Below, one piece after another: positions 9,263 through 18,186 of a stretch of 64,000 nt of DNA. Numbering within the stretch: position 1 is the stretch's first letter; the number at the start of each line of letters is the position of its first letter. The stretch lies in contig NZ_JACDIS010000004.1 in the NCBI RefSeq assembly GCF_013839525.1, forward strand, positions 186,001-250,000. Direction: 5' to 3'. The position numbers and the translations under genes are program-made. Source of the DNA: Chthonobacter rhizosphaerae (GTDB taxonomy: Bacteria; Pseudomonadota; Alphaproteobacteria; Rhizobiales; Pleomorphomonadaceae). The notes below the pieces were generated by a model that saw nothing but the letters and a program-made list of their open reading frames with translations, was not told where the DNA came from and ran no database searches.

Positions 9263-10399
9263 TTACTCGGCCGGTTCCGCCGCGAGGGCGGCGGGGGTGG
9301 CGGGCCGGCGTCGGTTCGCCCAGAAGGCCTGCACGGTCCCGACGATGCCCTTCGGCAGGAAGAGCGTGACCACGATGAAGAGGGCGCCGAGGGCGAACAG
9401 CCAGAGCTCCGGCAGGACGCCCGTGAACCAGGTCTTGCCGAAGTTCACCGCCACAGCGCCCACGATCGGGCCGATGAGGGTGCCGCGGCCGCCGACCGCC
9501 ACCCAGATCACCGCCTCGATGGAGTTGGCGGGTGCGAACTCGGACGGGTTGATGATGCCGACCTGCGGCACGTAGAGCGCCCCGGCGACGCCGGCCATCA
9601 TGGCCGAGAGCGTCCAGACGAAGAGCTTGTAGTTCTCCACACGGTAGCCGAGGAAGCGGGTGCGGCTTTCCGCGTCGCGCACGCCGACCAGCACCTTGCC
9701 GAGCTTGGACCGGGCGATCGCGGAGGCGATGAAGAAGGCGAGCGCCAGGAAGAGCACCGTCAGGGCGAACAGGGTGGCGCGCGTCGTGTCGGCCTGGACG
9801 TTGTAGCCGAGGATGTCCTTGAAGTCGGTGAGGCCGTTGTTGCCGCCGAAGCCCATGTCGTTGCGGAAGAAGGCGAGCAGCAGCGCGTAGGTGAGCGCCT
9901 GCGTGATGATGGAGAGGTAGACGCCCGTGACGCGGGAGCGGAAGGCGAACCAGCCGAACACGAAGGCGAGCGCCCCGGGCACCAGCAGCACCATCAGGGC
10001 GGCGAACCAGAACATGTCGAAGCCGTACCAGAACCAGGGCAGCTCCTTCCAGTTCAGGAAGACCATGAAGTCCGGCAGGATCGGGTCGGCGTAGACGCCC
10101 CGGGTGCCGATCTGGCGCATCAGGTACATGCCCATGGCGTAGCCGCCGAGGGCGAAGAAGGCGCCGTGGCCGAGGGAGAGGATGCCGCAATAGCCCCAGA
10201 CGAGGTCGACCGCGAGGGCGAGCAGCGCATAGGCGAAATACTTGCCCATGAGCGTGACCGCGTAGGTGGGCACGTGCAGCGGATGGTCGGCCGGAAGATA
10301 GAGGTTGGCGGCCGGCACCAGGAGCGCGATGGCGACCAGGATGGCGACCACGATCCGCGCCCGGGTGTCGAAGCCGTTGAGGAGGAAGCCCGTGATCAT
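9263..10399 (-). CDS. urtC: Urea ABC transporter permease UrtC
   Basis: This is an inner-membrane permease of the urea importer (378 residues, LivM-like). Several hydrophobic spans are visible from about residue 13 onward. The segment LVWGYCGILSLGHGAFFALGG and the GVRDAESRTRFLGYRV loop, which faces the ATPase, are conserved in UrtC. The start is the ATG at 10399, giving MITGFLLNGFD. It overlaps the urtB stop by four bases (ATGA), a classic sign of translational coupling. Longer in-frame openings upstream lie inside urtB and are not real. Confidence 0.94.
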   Translation of the reverse strand: MITGFLLNGFDTRARIVVAILVAIALLVPAANLYLPADHPLHVPTYAVTLMGKYFAYALLALAVDLVWGYCGILSLGHGAFFALGGYAMGMYLMRQIGTRGVYADPILPDFMVFLNWKELPWFWYGFDMFWFAALMVLLVPGALAFVFGWFAFRSRVTGVYLSIITQALTYALLLAFFRNDMGFGGNNGLTDFKDILGYNVQADTTRATLFALTVLFLALAFFIASAIARSKLGKVLVGVRDAESRTRFLGYRVENYKLFVWTLSAMMAGVAGALYVPQVGIINPSEFAPANSIEAVIWVAVGGRGTLIGPIVGAVAVNFGKTWFTGVLPELWLFALGALFIVVTLFLPKGIVGTVQAFWANRRRPATPAALAAEPAE

Positions 10400-12015
10400 G
10401 CCTCGATCGCCCTTCCCTTGAGCGCGAACAGGCCGCGCGGTCGCTTCTGGATGAAGAGGATGATGAAGACGAGGAGCAGGATCTTGCCGAGCACCGCCCC
10501 CGCGTAGGGCTCCAGGAGCTTGTTGGCGATGCCGAGCGTCATGGCGCCGACGAGCGTGCCCCAGAGATTGCCGACGCCGCCGAACACCACCACCATGAAG
10601 CTGTCGATGATGTAGCCCTGGCCGAGGTTGGGCGAGACGTTGTCGATCTGGCTGAGGGCGACGCCCGCGATGCCGGCGATGCCGGAGCCGAGGCCGAACG
10701 TGAAGGCGTCCACCCACGGCGTGCGGATGCCCATGGCGCTCGCCATCTGGCGGTTCTGGGTCACGGCCCGGGTCTGCAGGCCGAACGGCGTGCGCTTCAG
10801 GACGAGCATCAGGCCGGCGAACACCACGAGGGCGAACACGATGATCCAGAGCCGCGACCAGGTGACGGCGAGTTCTCCCACCGTGAAGGAGCCGGACATC
10901 CAGGACGGATTGCCGACCTCCCGGTTCTGGGCGCCGAAGATGGTGCGCACCGCCTGCTGCAGCATCAAGGAAACGCCCCAGGTGGCGAGCAGCGTCTCCA
11001 GCGGCCGGCCATAGAGCCAGCGGATCACCGAGCGCTCGATCAGGACGCCGACGCCGCCCGACACCAGGAAGGCGAGCGGCAGGGCGATCAGGAGCGAATA
11101 GTCGAACAGGTCCGGCGCGGAGGTGCGGATCACCTCCTGCACCACGAAGGTCACGTAGGCGCCGATCATCACCATCTCGCCGTGGGCCATGTTGATCACG
11201 CCCATCACGCCGAAGGTGATGGCGAGCCCGATGGCGGCGAGGAGGAGCACGGAGCCGAGCGAAAGGCCGTAGGTGATGTTCTGCGCCGCGTCCCAGAGGA
11301 GAAGGCTGCTCTCGATGGAGGTCGAGGCCTTGCGGGCGGCCTCGCCGACGGCGCCGTTGGCGCCCGTGTAGGACGCCAGCATGGCGAGGGCGTCGCGGCC
11401 GCCGAGATCGCCGATGGTCTCGATGGCGGCCAGCTTGTCGGCCTCGGGCAGGTCGGATTCCAGCACCGCCGCGGCGCGGGCGGCGACCATCACGACCTTG
11501 ATCCGCTCGTCCGTCTCGGCCGCGATGGCGGCGTCGAGCGCCGGGATGGCGGCGGCGTCCTTCGACTTCATCACCGCCTCGGCGGCGGAGCGGCGGACAG
11601 CCGGGTCGTCGCTGCGAAGGGTCAGCGTGCCGACGGCCGCCGCGATGGTCCGGCGCAGGCGATTGTTGACCCTGATCTTCTCCACGGCCGCCTTCGGCGC
11701 CGTGCCGAGGTCGGCGCCGGTCACCGGGTCGGTCAGCTTGAATTCCCGCCCGGCGGCCTCTGCCTTCACGACCGCCTTGTCGGTCTTGCGCACGAAGAGG
11801 TCGCCCTCGCCAAGCGCGTCCAGGATGGCGGAAACGCGGCCGTCGCCGGTGGCGGCGAGGGACCCGATGGCCGCGTCGGCCTCGTCGAAGCCGCCGACGC
11901 CCAGCTGGTTGACGAGCCGGGTCAGGTCGGCGTCGGCGATCACGGTCGCGGCCGGCGCCGCGACGGCGGACAGCATCAGCCAGAGGGCGGTGATCAGGAC
12001 CGAAAAGTAGCGCAT
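10396..12015 (-). CDS. urtB: Urea ABC transporter permease UrtB
   Basis: This is the second permease of the urea importer. From the ATG at 12015 it has 539 residues: a signal-like hydrophobic start (MRYFSVLITALWLMLSAVAA), then about 220 residues of alanine-rich helical sequence resembling HEAT-type repeats, then a LivH-like membrane domain from about residue 245 containing GVMGVINMAHGEMVMIGAYV. The long extracytoplasmic extension is normal for UrtB and distinguishes it from amino acid permeases. An upstream in-frame start at 12099 is possible, but the chosen ATG directly begins the signal sequence. It couples to urtC by a four-base overlap. Confidence 0.93.
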   Translation of the reverse strand: MRYFSVLITALWLMLSAVAAPAATVIADADLTRLVNQLGVGGFDEADAAIGSLAATGDGRVSAILDALGEGDLFVRKTDKAVVKAEAAGREFKLTDPVTGADLGTAPKAAVEKIRVNNRLRRTIAAAVGTLTLRSDDPAVRRSAAEAVMKSKDAAAIPALDAAIAAETDERIKVVMVAARAAAVLESDLPEADKLAAIETIGDLGGRDALAMLASYTGANGAVGEAARKASTSIESSLLLWDAAQNITYGLSLGSVLLLAAIGLAITFGVMGVINMAHGEMVMIGAYVTFVVQEVIRTSAPDLFDYSLLIALPLAFLVSGGVGVLIERSVIRWLYGRPLETLLATWGVSLMLQQAVRTIFGAQNREVGNPSWMSGSFTVGELAVTWSRLWIIVFALVVFAGLMLVLKRTPFGLQTRAVTQNRQMASAMGIRTPWVDAFTFGLGSGIAGIAGVALSQIDNVSPNLGQGYIIDSFMVVVFGGVGNLWGTLVGAMTLGIANKLLEPYAGAVLGKILLLVFIILFIQKRPRGLFALKGRAIEA

Positions 12016-12111
12016 GGGTTCACCCGCTCCTGCTTCCCCCGCCGCAGCCTCGGCGGACGGCGCGACACCGGGCGGGGCGTTCACCCCTCCCGGCGCCATG
12101 AGCCATGCAAG

Positions 12112-12133
12112 CGGCCCGCCACGAAGCGGGCCG
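12112..12133 (-). terminator. Hairpin between urtA and urtB
   Basis: An inverted repeat (CGGCCCG at 12112-12118 and CGGGCCG at 12127-12133) lies just after the urtA stop. There is no clear run of T on the minus strand, so it is more likely a partial terminator or an mRNA-protecting hairpin that lets the binding-protein gene be expressed above the permeases. That role is inferred from how similar transporter operons work. Confidence 0.4.
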
Positions 12134-12152
12134 TCGCTCGTTCAGGTCGGCC

Positions 12153-13445
12153 TCAGCCGCCGCACTTGCCGGTGACGACGTTGAAGTTGCCGCACGACAT
12201 GGGCTTGCGCCAATCGGAGATCAGGTCCTTGGAGCCGTCCAGGTAGTCGGACCACTCGTCGCCGACCACGAGGCCGTCGGTCTGCGAGACGATGTCGAAC
12301 TGGCCGTCCGCCTGGATCTCGCCGATCAGCACCGGCTTGGTGATGTGGTGGTTCGGCATCATGGCCGAGTAGCCGCCGGACAGGTTCGGCACGGAGACGC
12401 CGATCAGGTTGTCGATCACCGGGTCGGTGTCGGTGGTGCCGGCCGCCTCGACCGCCTTCACCCACATGTTGAAGCCGATGTAGTGGGCTTCCATCGGGTC
12501 GTTGGTGACGCGCTTGTCGTTCTTCACGTACGCCTGCCAGCCCTCGATGAACGTGGCGTTCACCTCGGCGTCGACCGACTGGAAGTAGTTCCAGGCGGCC
12601 AGATGGCCGACCAGCGGGCCGGTGTCGAGGCCGGCGAGCTCTTCCTCGCCCACCGAGAAGGCGACGACCGGGATGTCCTCGGCCTTGATGCCCTGGTTGC
12701 CGAGCTCCTTGTAGAAGGGCACGTTGGCGTCGCCGTTGATGGTCGAGACGACGGCGGTCTTCTTGCCGGCCGAGCCGAACTTCTTGATGTCGGCGACGAT
12801 CGACTGCCAGTCGGAATGACCGAACGGCGTGTAGTTGATCATGATGTCCTCGGCGGCGACGCCCTTGGACTTCAGGTAGGCTTCCAGGATCTTGTTGGTG
12901 GTGCGCGGGTAGACGTAGTCGGTGCCGGCGAGCACCCAACGCTCCACGCCCTCTTCGGCGGCGAGATAGTCCACCGCCGGGATCGCCTGCTGGTTCGGGG
13001 CGGCGCCGGTGTAGAACACGTTGCGCTCGCTCTCCTCGCCCTCGTACTGGACCGGGTAGAAGAGGATCGAGTTCAGCTCCTTGAACACCGGCAGCACGGA
13101 CTTGCGCGACACCGAGGTCCAGCAGCCGAACACGACGGAGACCTTCTCCTTCTCGATCAGCTCGCGCGCCTTCTCGGCGAAGAGCGGCCAGTTCGACGCC
13201 GGGTCGACCACCACCGCCTCGAGCTTCTTGCCGAGGACGCCGCCCTTCTTGTTCTGCTCCTCGATGAGATAGAGGATCGTGTCCTTGAGGGTGGTCTCGG
13301 AGATCGCCATGGTGCCGGACAGCGAGTGCAGCACGCCGACCTTGATGGTGTCCTCCTGGGCGGACGCGGCGGACAGCCCCGTCGCGGCCATGAGCGAGAA
13401 GGCAAGGGCGCCGACGAGGCCCTTGGACGGACGAATGCTCTTCAT
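12153..13445 (-). CDS. urtA: Urea ABC transporter substrate-binding protein UrtA
   Basis: This is the periplasmic urea-binding protein that delivers urea to UrtBC (430 residues from the ATG at 13445, with an AGGGGGA ribosome site). An N-terminal signal peptide is clear, with cleavage probably after ATGLSAASA near residue 28. The mature protein has the type I periplasmic binding fold of the amide/urea subfamily: DTIKVGVLHSLSGTMAISE at the start and GCWTSVSRKSVLPVFKE further in, both typical of UrtA and FmdD/AmiC relatives. It is the first gene of the operon and is divergent from the permease-like histidine kinase, with a 344-base gap between them. Confidence 0.95.
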   Translation of the reverse strand: MKSIRPSKGLVGALAFSLMAATGLSAASAQEDTIKVGVLHSLSGTMAISETTLKDTILYLIEEQNKKGGVLGKKLEAVVVDPASNWPLFAEKARELIEKEKVSVVFGCWTSVSRKSVLPVFKELNSILFYPVQYEGEESERNVFYTGAAPNQQAIPAVDYLAAEEGVERWVLAGTDYVYPRTTNKILEAYLKSKGVAAEDIMINYTPFGHSDWQSIVADIKKFGSAGKKTAVVSTINGDANVPFYKELGNQGIKAEDIPVVAFSVGEEELAGLDTGPLVGHLAAWNYFQSVDAEVNATFIEGWQAYVKNDKRVTNDPMEAHYIGFNMWVKAVEAAGTTDTDPVIDNLIGVSVPNLSGGYSAMMPNHHITKPVLIGEIQADGQFDIVSQTDGLVVGDEWSDYLDGSKDLISDWRKPMSCGNFNVVTGKCGG

Positions 13446-13789
13446 CTGATGTCCCCCTGTTGTGCGATCCTCATGGCAGGTCGGCTGGGCCGCGCTGCTC
13501 GAGGGGGGACTTTGGACAAGGGGACCGTCGCCGGGTATACGTCGATTGCCGCAAATCGTGACCTGCCCCAAAAGCAAGCAACTGCACAGATGCGCGCCAG
13601 CTCGTGCCCAAACCGCTCCCTTGCCGGGGCGGAAGGCCGGGGCGGCATCTTGCGCGGCTCTTGCATGGGGGAATGCCCCCGCGGGGCCTGCGGCGACGAC
13701 CGGCGCGCCCGCCGGCGCCGCGGCGGGACACGGCGGACGTTCCCGCCGCGGACAGATCCGGGCGGCCGGTGGAGACCTTGGAAAGCGGC
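13446..13789. promoter_or_regulatory. Divergent intergenic region between urtA and the permease-like kinase
   Basis: These 344 bases must carry the urtA promoter and probably that of the kinase. A GTATAC palindrome sits at 13535-13540 and a less GC-rich stretch at 13540-13600. I searched for a sigma-54 -24/-12 pair because the operon handles nitrogen, and found only a poor match that lacks the required GG at -24. No convincing -35/-10 pair could be fixed by eye. Confidence 0.5.
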
Positions 13790-16700
13790 ATGGCGGGACG
13801 GCAGCGCATCATCCCGGTGAGACGGCGGTACAACCAGTGGGTCGCGAACGAGACCCTGGAGGACTATGCCCTCCGGTTCACCGCCAAGCGGGCCCGGCGC
13901 TGGTCCGCGCCGCGGGTGGCGCAGACCGCCATCGGGGCCATCTCCTTCCTGGCGCTGGAGGCGATCGGCGGGGCCATCACGCTCTCCTACGGCTTCACCA
14001 ACGCGGTCGCCGCCATCCTGATCGTCGGGGCGATCATCTTCGTCACCGGCCTGCCGATCGGCACCTATGCGGCGCGCTATGGCGTCGACATCGACCTCCT
14101 CACCCGCGGCGGCGGGTTCGGCTACATCGGCTCCACGGTCACGTCGCTGATCTACGCCACCTTCACGTTCATCCTGTTCGCCATCGAGGCGGCCATCATG
14201 GCGACGGCGCTGGAGCTCTGCTTCGGCGTGCCGCTCTGGCTCGGCTACATCCTCTCCTCGCTCGCCGTCATCCCGCTCGTCACCCACGGCATCGCGTGGA
14301 TCAGCCGGTTCCAGCTCGCCACCCAGCCGCTCTGGATCGTCCTCAACCTGCTGCCGCTGCCTTTCATCCTGATGAAGGATTGGGGCACCGTGAGTCTCTG
14401 GACGAGCTTTCCGGGCCTTGCTCCGCCCACCGACGGTGGCGACGGCTTCGATCTCCTGCGCTTCGGCGGCGCGGCGTCCGTCATCCTCGCCCTCCTGCCG
14501 CAGATCGGCGAACAGGTGGACATCCTGCGCTTCATGCCGGCGCGCACCTCCGCCAACAGCCGGAAGACCCGGGCGACATGGCTGCTCGCCCTCGTCGCCG
14601 CCGGCCCGGGCTGGATCATCCTCGGCATCCCGAAGCTCCTGTTCGGGTCCTTCCTGGCGGTCGTGGTGCTCAACGCCGGCGTCGGCGCGGACCACGCGGC
14701 CGAGCCGGCCTACATGTACAAGGTGGCCTTCGACTACGTCTTCCCGACCGAATGGGTGGTGCTCGCCTGCACGGCCCTCCTGGTGATCGTGTCGCAGCTG
14801 AAGATCAACGTGATGAACGCCTACGCCGGGTCGCTCGCCTGGTCGAACTTCTTCTCCCGACTCACCCACAGCCATCCCGGCCGCGTGGTGTGGCTGATGT
14901 TCAACGTCGCGATCGCGCTCCTGCTAATGGAGCTCGGCATCTACCGGGCGCTGGAGCAGACGCTCGGGCTCTTCGCCATCGTGGCCGTCGCCTGGCTCGG
15001 CGCACTCGTCGCCGACCTCGGCATCAACAAGCCCCTCGGCCTCTCGCCGCCGGGCGTGGAGTTCAAGCGGGCCCACCTCTACGACGTGAACCCGGTCGGC
15101 GTCGGCGCCATGGTGGCGGCGATCGCGGCGGCGCTCGCGGCCCTCTCCGGCGTGTTCGGGCCGGAAGCGCAGGCGCTCGCTCCGTTCGTCGCCCTCGCGG
15201 TCTCGCTCGTCACCGCCCCCTTGATCGCCGCCGCCACCCGCGGCCGCTACGCCCTCGCCCGCAAGCCGCGTCGGGCCTGGGCCGGCCAGGGGCAGATCGA
15301 GTGCCGGGTCTGCGAGAATCCGTTCGAGCCGGAGGACATGGCCTTCTGCCCGGCCTACGCGGCGCCGATCTGCTCGCTCTGCTGCTCGCTCGACGCCCGC
15401 TGCCACGACCTCTGCAAGCCGAAGGCGCGGCTGCAGAACCAGGTGATCACCAGCCTGCAGGCCGTGCTCCCCCGGCGCGCCGCCGAGCGGCTCAGCCCCA
15501 GCCTCGTCCAGTACGCGGGCGGCATCCTGCTCTGGGTGGCGGTGATCAGCCTCGTGCTCGGCCTCATCCACGCCCAGGTGCCGCCGGGCGACCCGGCCCA
15601 GCTCGCCACCGTGGAGCGGGCGCTCTGGGGCGCCTTCTTCGTGCTCCTCATCGTGGCCGGCATCGTCACCTGGTTCTTCGTGCTCGCCCAGGAGAGCCGC
15701 CGGGTGGCCCAGGAGGAGTCGGCCCGGCAGACCACGCTCCTCCTCCAGGAGATCGAGGCGCACCGGCGCACGGACGCCGCACTCCAGCGGGCCAAGGAAG
15801 TGGCCGAGGCCGCCAATCTCGCCAAGAGCCGCTACGTGGTCGGCCTCAGCCACGAACTCCGCACCCCCCTCAACGCGGTGCTCGGCTACGCCCAGCTGAT
15901 GGAGCGCGACCCCAGCCTGCCGGCCACCCCGCGCGGCAACGTCGGCATCATCCGCAAGAGCGCGGAACACCTGTCGCGCCTCATCGAGGGCCTCCTCGAC
16001 ATCTCCCGCATCGAGGCGGGCCGCCTGCAGATCCAGCGCGCGGAGGTGCGCATCGGCGACCTCATCGATCCGCTGGTGGAGATGTTCCGCATGCAGGCGA
16101 CCGGAAAAGGCCTGGAGTTCCGCTACCTCAGGGCGGAGAACCTGCCCGAGGTGGTGCGCGCCGACGAGAAGCGGCTGCGCCAGGTGCTCATCAACCTCCT
16201 CTCCAACGCCATCAAGTTCACCGACGCCGGCCACGTGACGCTCCGGGTCGCCTACCGCAGCCAGATCGCCACGATCACGGTGGAGGACAGCGGCATCGGC
16301 ATCCCGGAGGAGGACCTCGCCCGGGTGTTCGAGCCGTTCGAGCGCGGCGCCCAGGCGCGCGCCCAGGCGGCGCCGGGCCTCGGCCTCGGCCTCACCATCA
16401 CCAAGATGCTGGTGGAGCTGATGGGCGGCGAGATCGCCCTGGAGAGCGGCCCGGCGGGCAGCGCCTTCAAGGTCCGCCTCATGCTGACCGCCGTCAGCGA
16501 CCCCCGCCCGGCCCAGGCGCCGGCGGCCCGGGTGGTCGGCTACGTGGGCGACCGGCGGACCGTGCTCGTCGCCGACGACGACGCCACCCACCGGAGTCTC
16601 GTGCGCGACATCCTCACGCCGCTCGGCTTCGCCGTCCTGGAGGCCGCGGACGGGCCCGGCTGCCTGTCGCTCGTGGAGGCGATCCGGCCGGACCTCTTCC

Positions 16701-17176
16701 TTCTCGACGTGTCCATGCCGGGCATGAGCGGCTGGGATCTCGCCCGCGCGCTCCGGGCCGGCGGCCACGACGCCCCCATCCTGATGCTCTCCGCCAACCT
16801 CGGCGTCGGCACGGACGCGGCTGAGGCGGATGCCGCTTGGGACGGCACCATGTCGAAACCCTTCAGCCTCGCGGCGCTCCTGGAGCGGATCGGCGCGCTC
16901 ACGGGGCTCACCTGGGTGGAGGAGACGGACGGCGCCGTCGGCACCCGGCCGGCGGTGGTGCCCCCTGGAGCCGTGGCCTCGCCGGGCTCCATGCACGTGC
17001 GGGAACTGGTCCAGCTCGGCCGGATTGGCTATGTGCGCGGCATCGAGGCCAAGCTCGCCGAGCTCGAGGCGGACGAGGCGGCGCGACCCCTGGTGGAAGA
17101 CCTGCGCGACTACCTGAGGCGGTTCGATTTCCGCGGCTATCTCAAGCGGCTGGAGGCGCTCGATGACGGCGGGTGA
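13790..17176 (+). CDS. Hybrid histidine kinase with NCS1 nucleobase-permease-like sensor
   Basis: This 1128-residue membrane kinase has four parts. Residues about 35-480 form a multi-span region like the cytosine/purine/hydantoin transporter family (for example RGGGFGYIGSTV and QLKINVMNAYAGSLAWSNF). Residues 505-542 hold eight cysteines (CxxC, single Cys, Cys, CxxCC-like, Cys, Cys). Two more membrane spans follow near 575-595 and 611-635. The kinase core has the phospho-acceptor H688 in SHELRTPLNAV, an HATPase domain (ESGPAG and GLGLGL motifs) and a receiver domain with D973 in FLLDVSMPG. A short helical tail ends the protein. The start is ATG 13790, with GTG 13769 possible. It overlaps the next gene by 14 bases and is divergent from urtA. 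The ligand is unknown. A transported nucleobase, hydantoin or urea-like compound is inferred. Confidence 0.88.
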   Translation: MAGRQRIIPVRRRYNQWVANETLEDYALRFTAKRARRWSAPRVAQTAIGAISFLALEAIGGAITLSYGFTNAVAAILIVGAIIFVTGLPIGTYAARYGVDIDLLTRGGGFGYIGSTVTSLIYATFTFILFAIEAAIMATALELCFGVPLWLGYILSSLAVIPLVTHGIAWISRFQLATQPLWIVLNLLPLPFILMKDWGTVSLWTSFPGLAPPTDGGDGFDLLRFGGAASVILALLPQIGEQVDILRFMPARTSANSRKTRATWLLALVAAGPGWIILGIPKLLFGSFLAVVVLNAGVGADHAAEPAYMYKVAFDYVFPTEWVVLACTALLVIVSQLKINVMNAYAGSLAWSNFFSRLTHSHPGRVVWLMFNVAIALLLMELGIYRALEQTLGLFAIVAVAWLGALVADLGINKPLGLSPPGVEFKRAHLYDVNPVGVGAMVAAIAAALAALSGVFGPEAQALAPFVALAVSLVTAPLIAAATRGRYALARKPRRAWAGQGQIECRVCENPFEPEDMAFCPAYAAPICSLCCSLDARCHDLCKPKARLQNQVITSLQAVLPRRAAERLSPSLVQYAGGILLWVAVISLVLGLIHAQVPPGDPAQLATVERALWGAFFVLLIVAGIVTWFFVLAQESRRVAQEESARQTTLLLQEIEAHRRTDAALQRAKEVAEAANLAKSRYVVGLSHELRTPLNAVLGYAQLMERDPSLPATPRGNVGIIRKSAEHLSRLIEGLLDISRIEAGRLQIQRAEVRIGDLIDPLVEMFRMQATGKGLEFRYLRAENLPEVVRADEKRLRQVLINLLSNAIKFTDAGHVTLRVAYRSQIATITVEDSGIGIPEEDLARVFEPFERGAQARAQAAPGLGLGLTITKMLVELMGGEIALESGPAGSAFKVRLMLTAVSDPRPAQAPAARVVGYVGDRRTVLVADDDATHRSLVRDILTPLGFAVLEAADGPGCLSLVEAIRPDLFLLDVSMPGMSGWDLARALRAGGHDAPILMLSANLGVGTDAAEADAAWDGTMSKPFSLAALLERIGALTGLTWVEETDGAVGTRPAVVPPGAVASPGSMHVRELVQLGRIGYVRGIEAKLAELEADEAARPLVEDLRDYLRRFDFRGYLKRLEALDDGG

Positions 17177-18083
17177 CCCGGTCTCCCGGCGCGACACGGT
17201 GCTGGTCGTGGACGACTCGCCCCAGACGCTCCGGCTCCTCACCGACGCCCTCGACGAGACGGGCGCCATGGTGCTGGTCGCCCTCGGCGGCGAGGAGGCG
17301 CTGGAACTCGTGCGCCAGATCACGCCCGACATCATCCTGATGGACGCGGTCATGCCCGGCCTCGACGGGTTCGAGACCTGCCGGCGCCTGAAGGCCGGCC
17401 CGCTCGCCCACGTGCCGGTGATCTTCATGACCGGCCTCAGCGAGACCGAGCACATCGTGAAGGGCCTGGAGGCGGGCGGCGTGGACTATGTCACCAAGCC
17501 GCTCGTCATCGACGCCCTGCTCGCCCGCATCCGGGTCCATCTCGCCAACGCCCGCGCGGCCCAGAGCGCCCGGGCCGCCCTTGACACCGCCGGCCGGCAC
17601 CTGCTGGCGACCGACGGCGAGGGCCGCGTGCGCTGGTCCACGCCGCAGGCGGCGCGGCTCCTCGTCACGGCCCTTCCCGGCGAGGACGACCGCACCCTCC
17701 TTCCCGACGAGGCGATCGCCTGGCTGAAGGGCCTGGCCGGCGGCGAGGTCAGCACGTCCTTCGACATCCCGGTGCCGAGCGGGCCGCGGCTCACCCTCTC
17801 CTTCGTCGGCCGGGTCGGCGGCGACGAATACCTGTTCCGGCTCACCGGCGAGGACCTGGACGCCCGCACGCTCCTGCTGCGCGAACGCTTCCAGATCACC
17901 AACCGGGAGGCCGAGGTTCTCCTCTGGATCACCCACGGCAAATCCAACCGGGACATCGCCGAGATCCTAGGCCTGTCGCCCCGCACGGTGAACAAGCACC
18001 TGGAGCAGGTCTATGCCAAGCTCGGGGTGGAGAACCGCTCGTCGGCGGCGGTGGTGGCCCTCCGGGCCCTCGGCGACCGATGA
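17163..18083 (+). CDS. LuxR-family response regulator paired with the permease-like kinase
   Basis: This 306-residue regulator has an N-terminal receiver domain (DDS at the acidic pocket, phospho-acceptor D61 in IILMDAVMPG, and TKPL with the conserved lysine). A middle region, about residues 135-235, resembles a small PAS-like sensor. The C-terminal LuxR/FixJ-type helix-turn-helix contains LTNREAEVLL-like ITNREAEVLLWITHGKSNRD and LSPRTVNKHLEQVYAKLGV. Its ATG lies inside the last 14 bases of the upstream kinase, so the two are translationally coupled and very likely cognate. The divergent urt operon is the obvious candidate target, by position only. Confidence 0.9.
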   Translation: MTAGDPVSRRDTVLVVDDSPQTLRLLTDALDETGAMVLVALGGEEALELVRQITPDIILMDAVMPGLDGFETCRRLKAGPLAHVPVIFMTGLSETEHIVKGLEAGGVDYVTKPLVIDALLARIRVHLANARAAQSARAALDTAGRHLLATDGEGRVRWSTPQAARLLVTALPGEDDRTLLPDEAIAWLKGLAGGEVSTSFDIPVPSGPRLTLSFVGRVGGDEYLFRLTGEDLDARTLLLRERFQITNREAEVLLWITHGKSNRDIAEILGLSPRTVNKHLEQVYAKLGVENRSSAAVVALRALGDR

Positions 18084-18186
18084 CGACGCGACTTGGGCCC
18101 GGCCGACGCCACGCGGCCGTTCCGCCGGACCACCATTCGGTATACACACGGGTTTCCCATAAGCGGGATCCATCAGGAGCCACTCC

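Noticed and set aside
13540-13620. Possible sigma-54 promoter for urtA
   Set aside because: A TTGC element is present on the minus strand but the expected GG ten bases upstream is GT, so the core rule fails.
13462-16824. Long open reading frame in another frame across the hybrid kinase gene
   Set aside because: It is rich in Arg, Pro, Gly and Ala with no domain, and arises from the high GC content opposite a gene with clear motifs.
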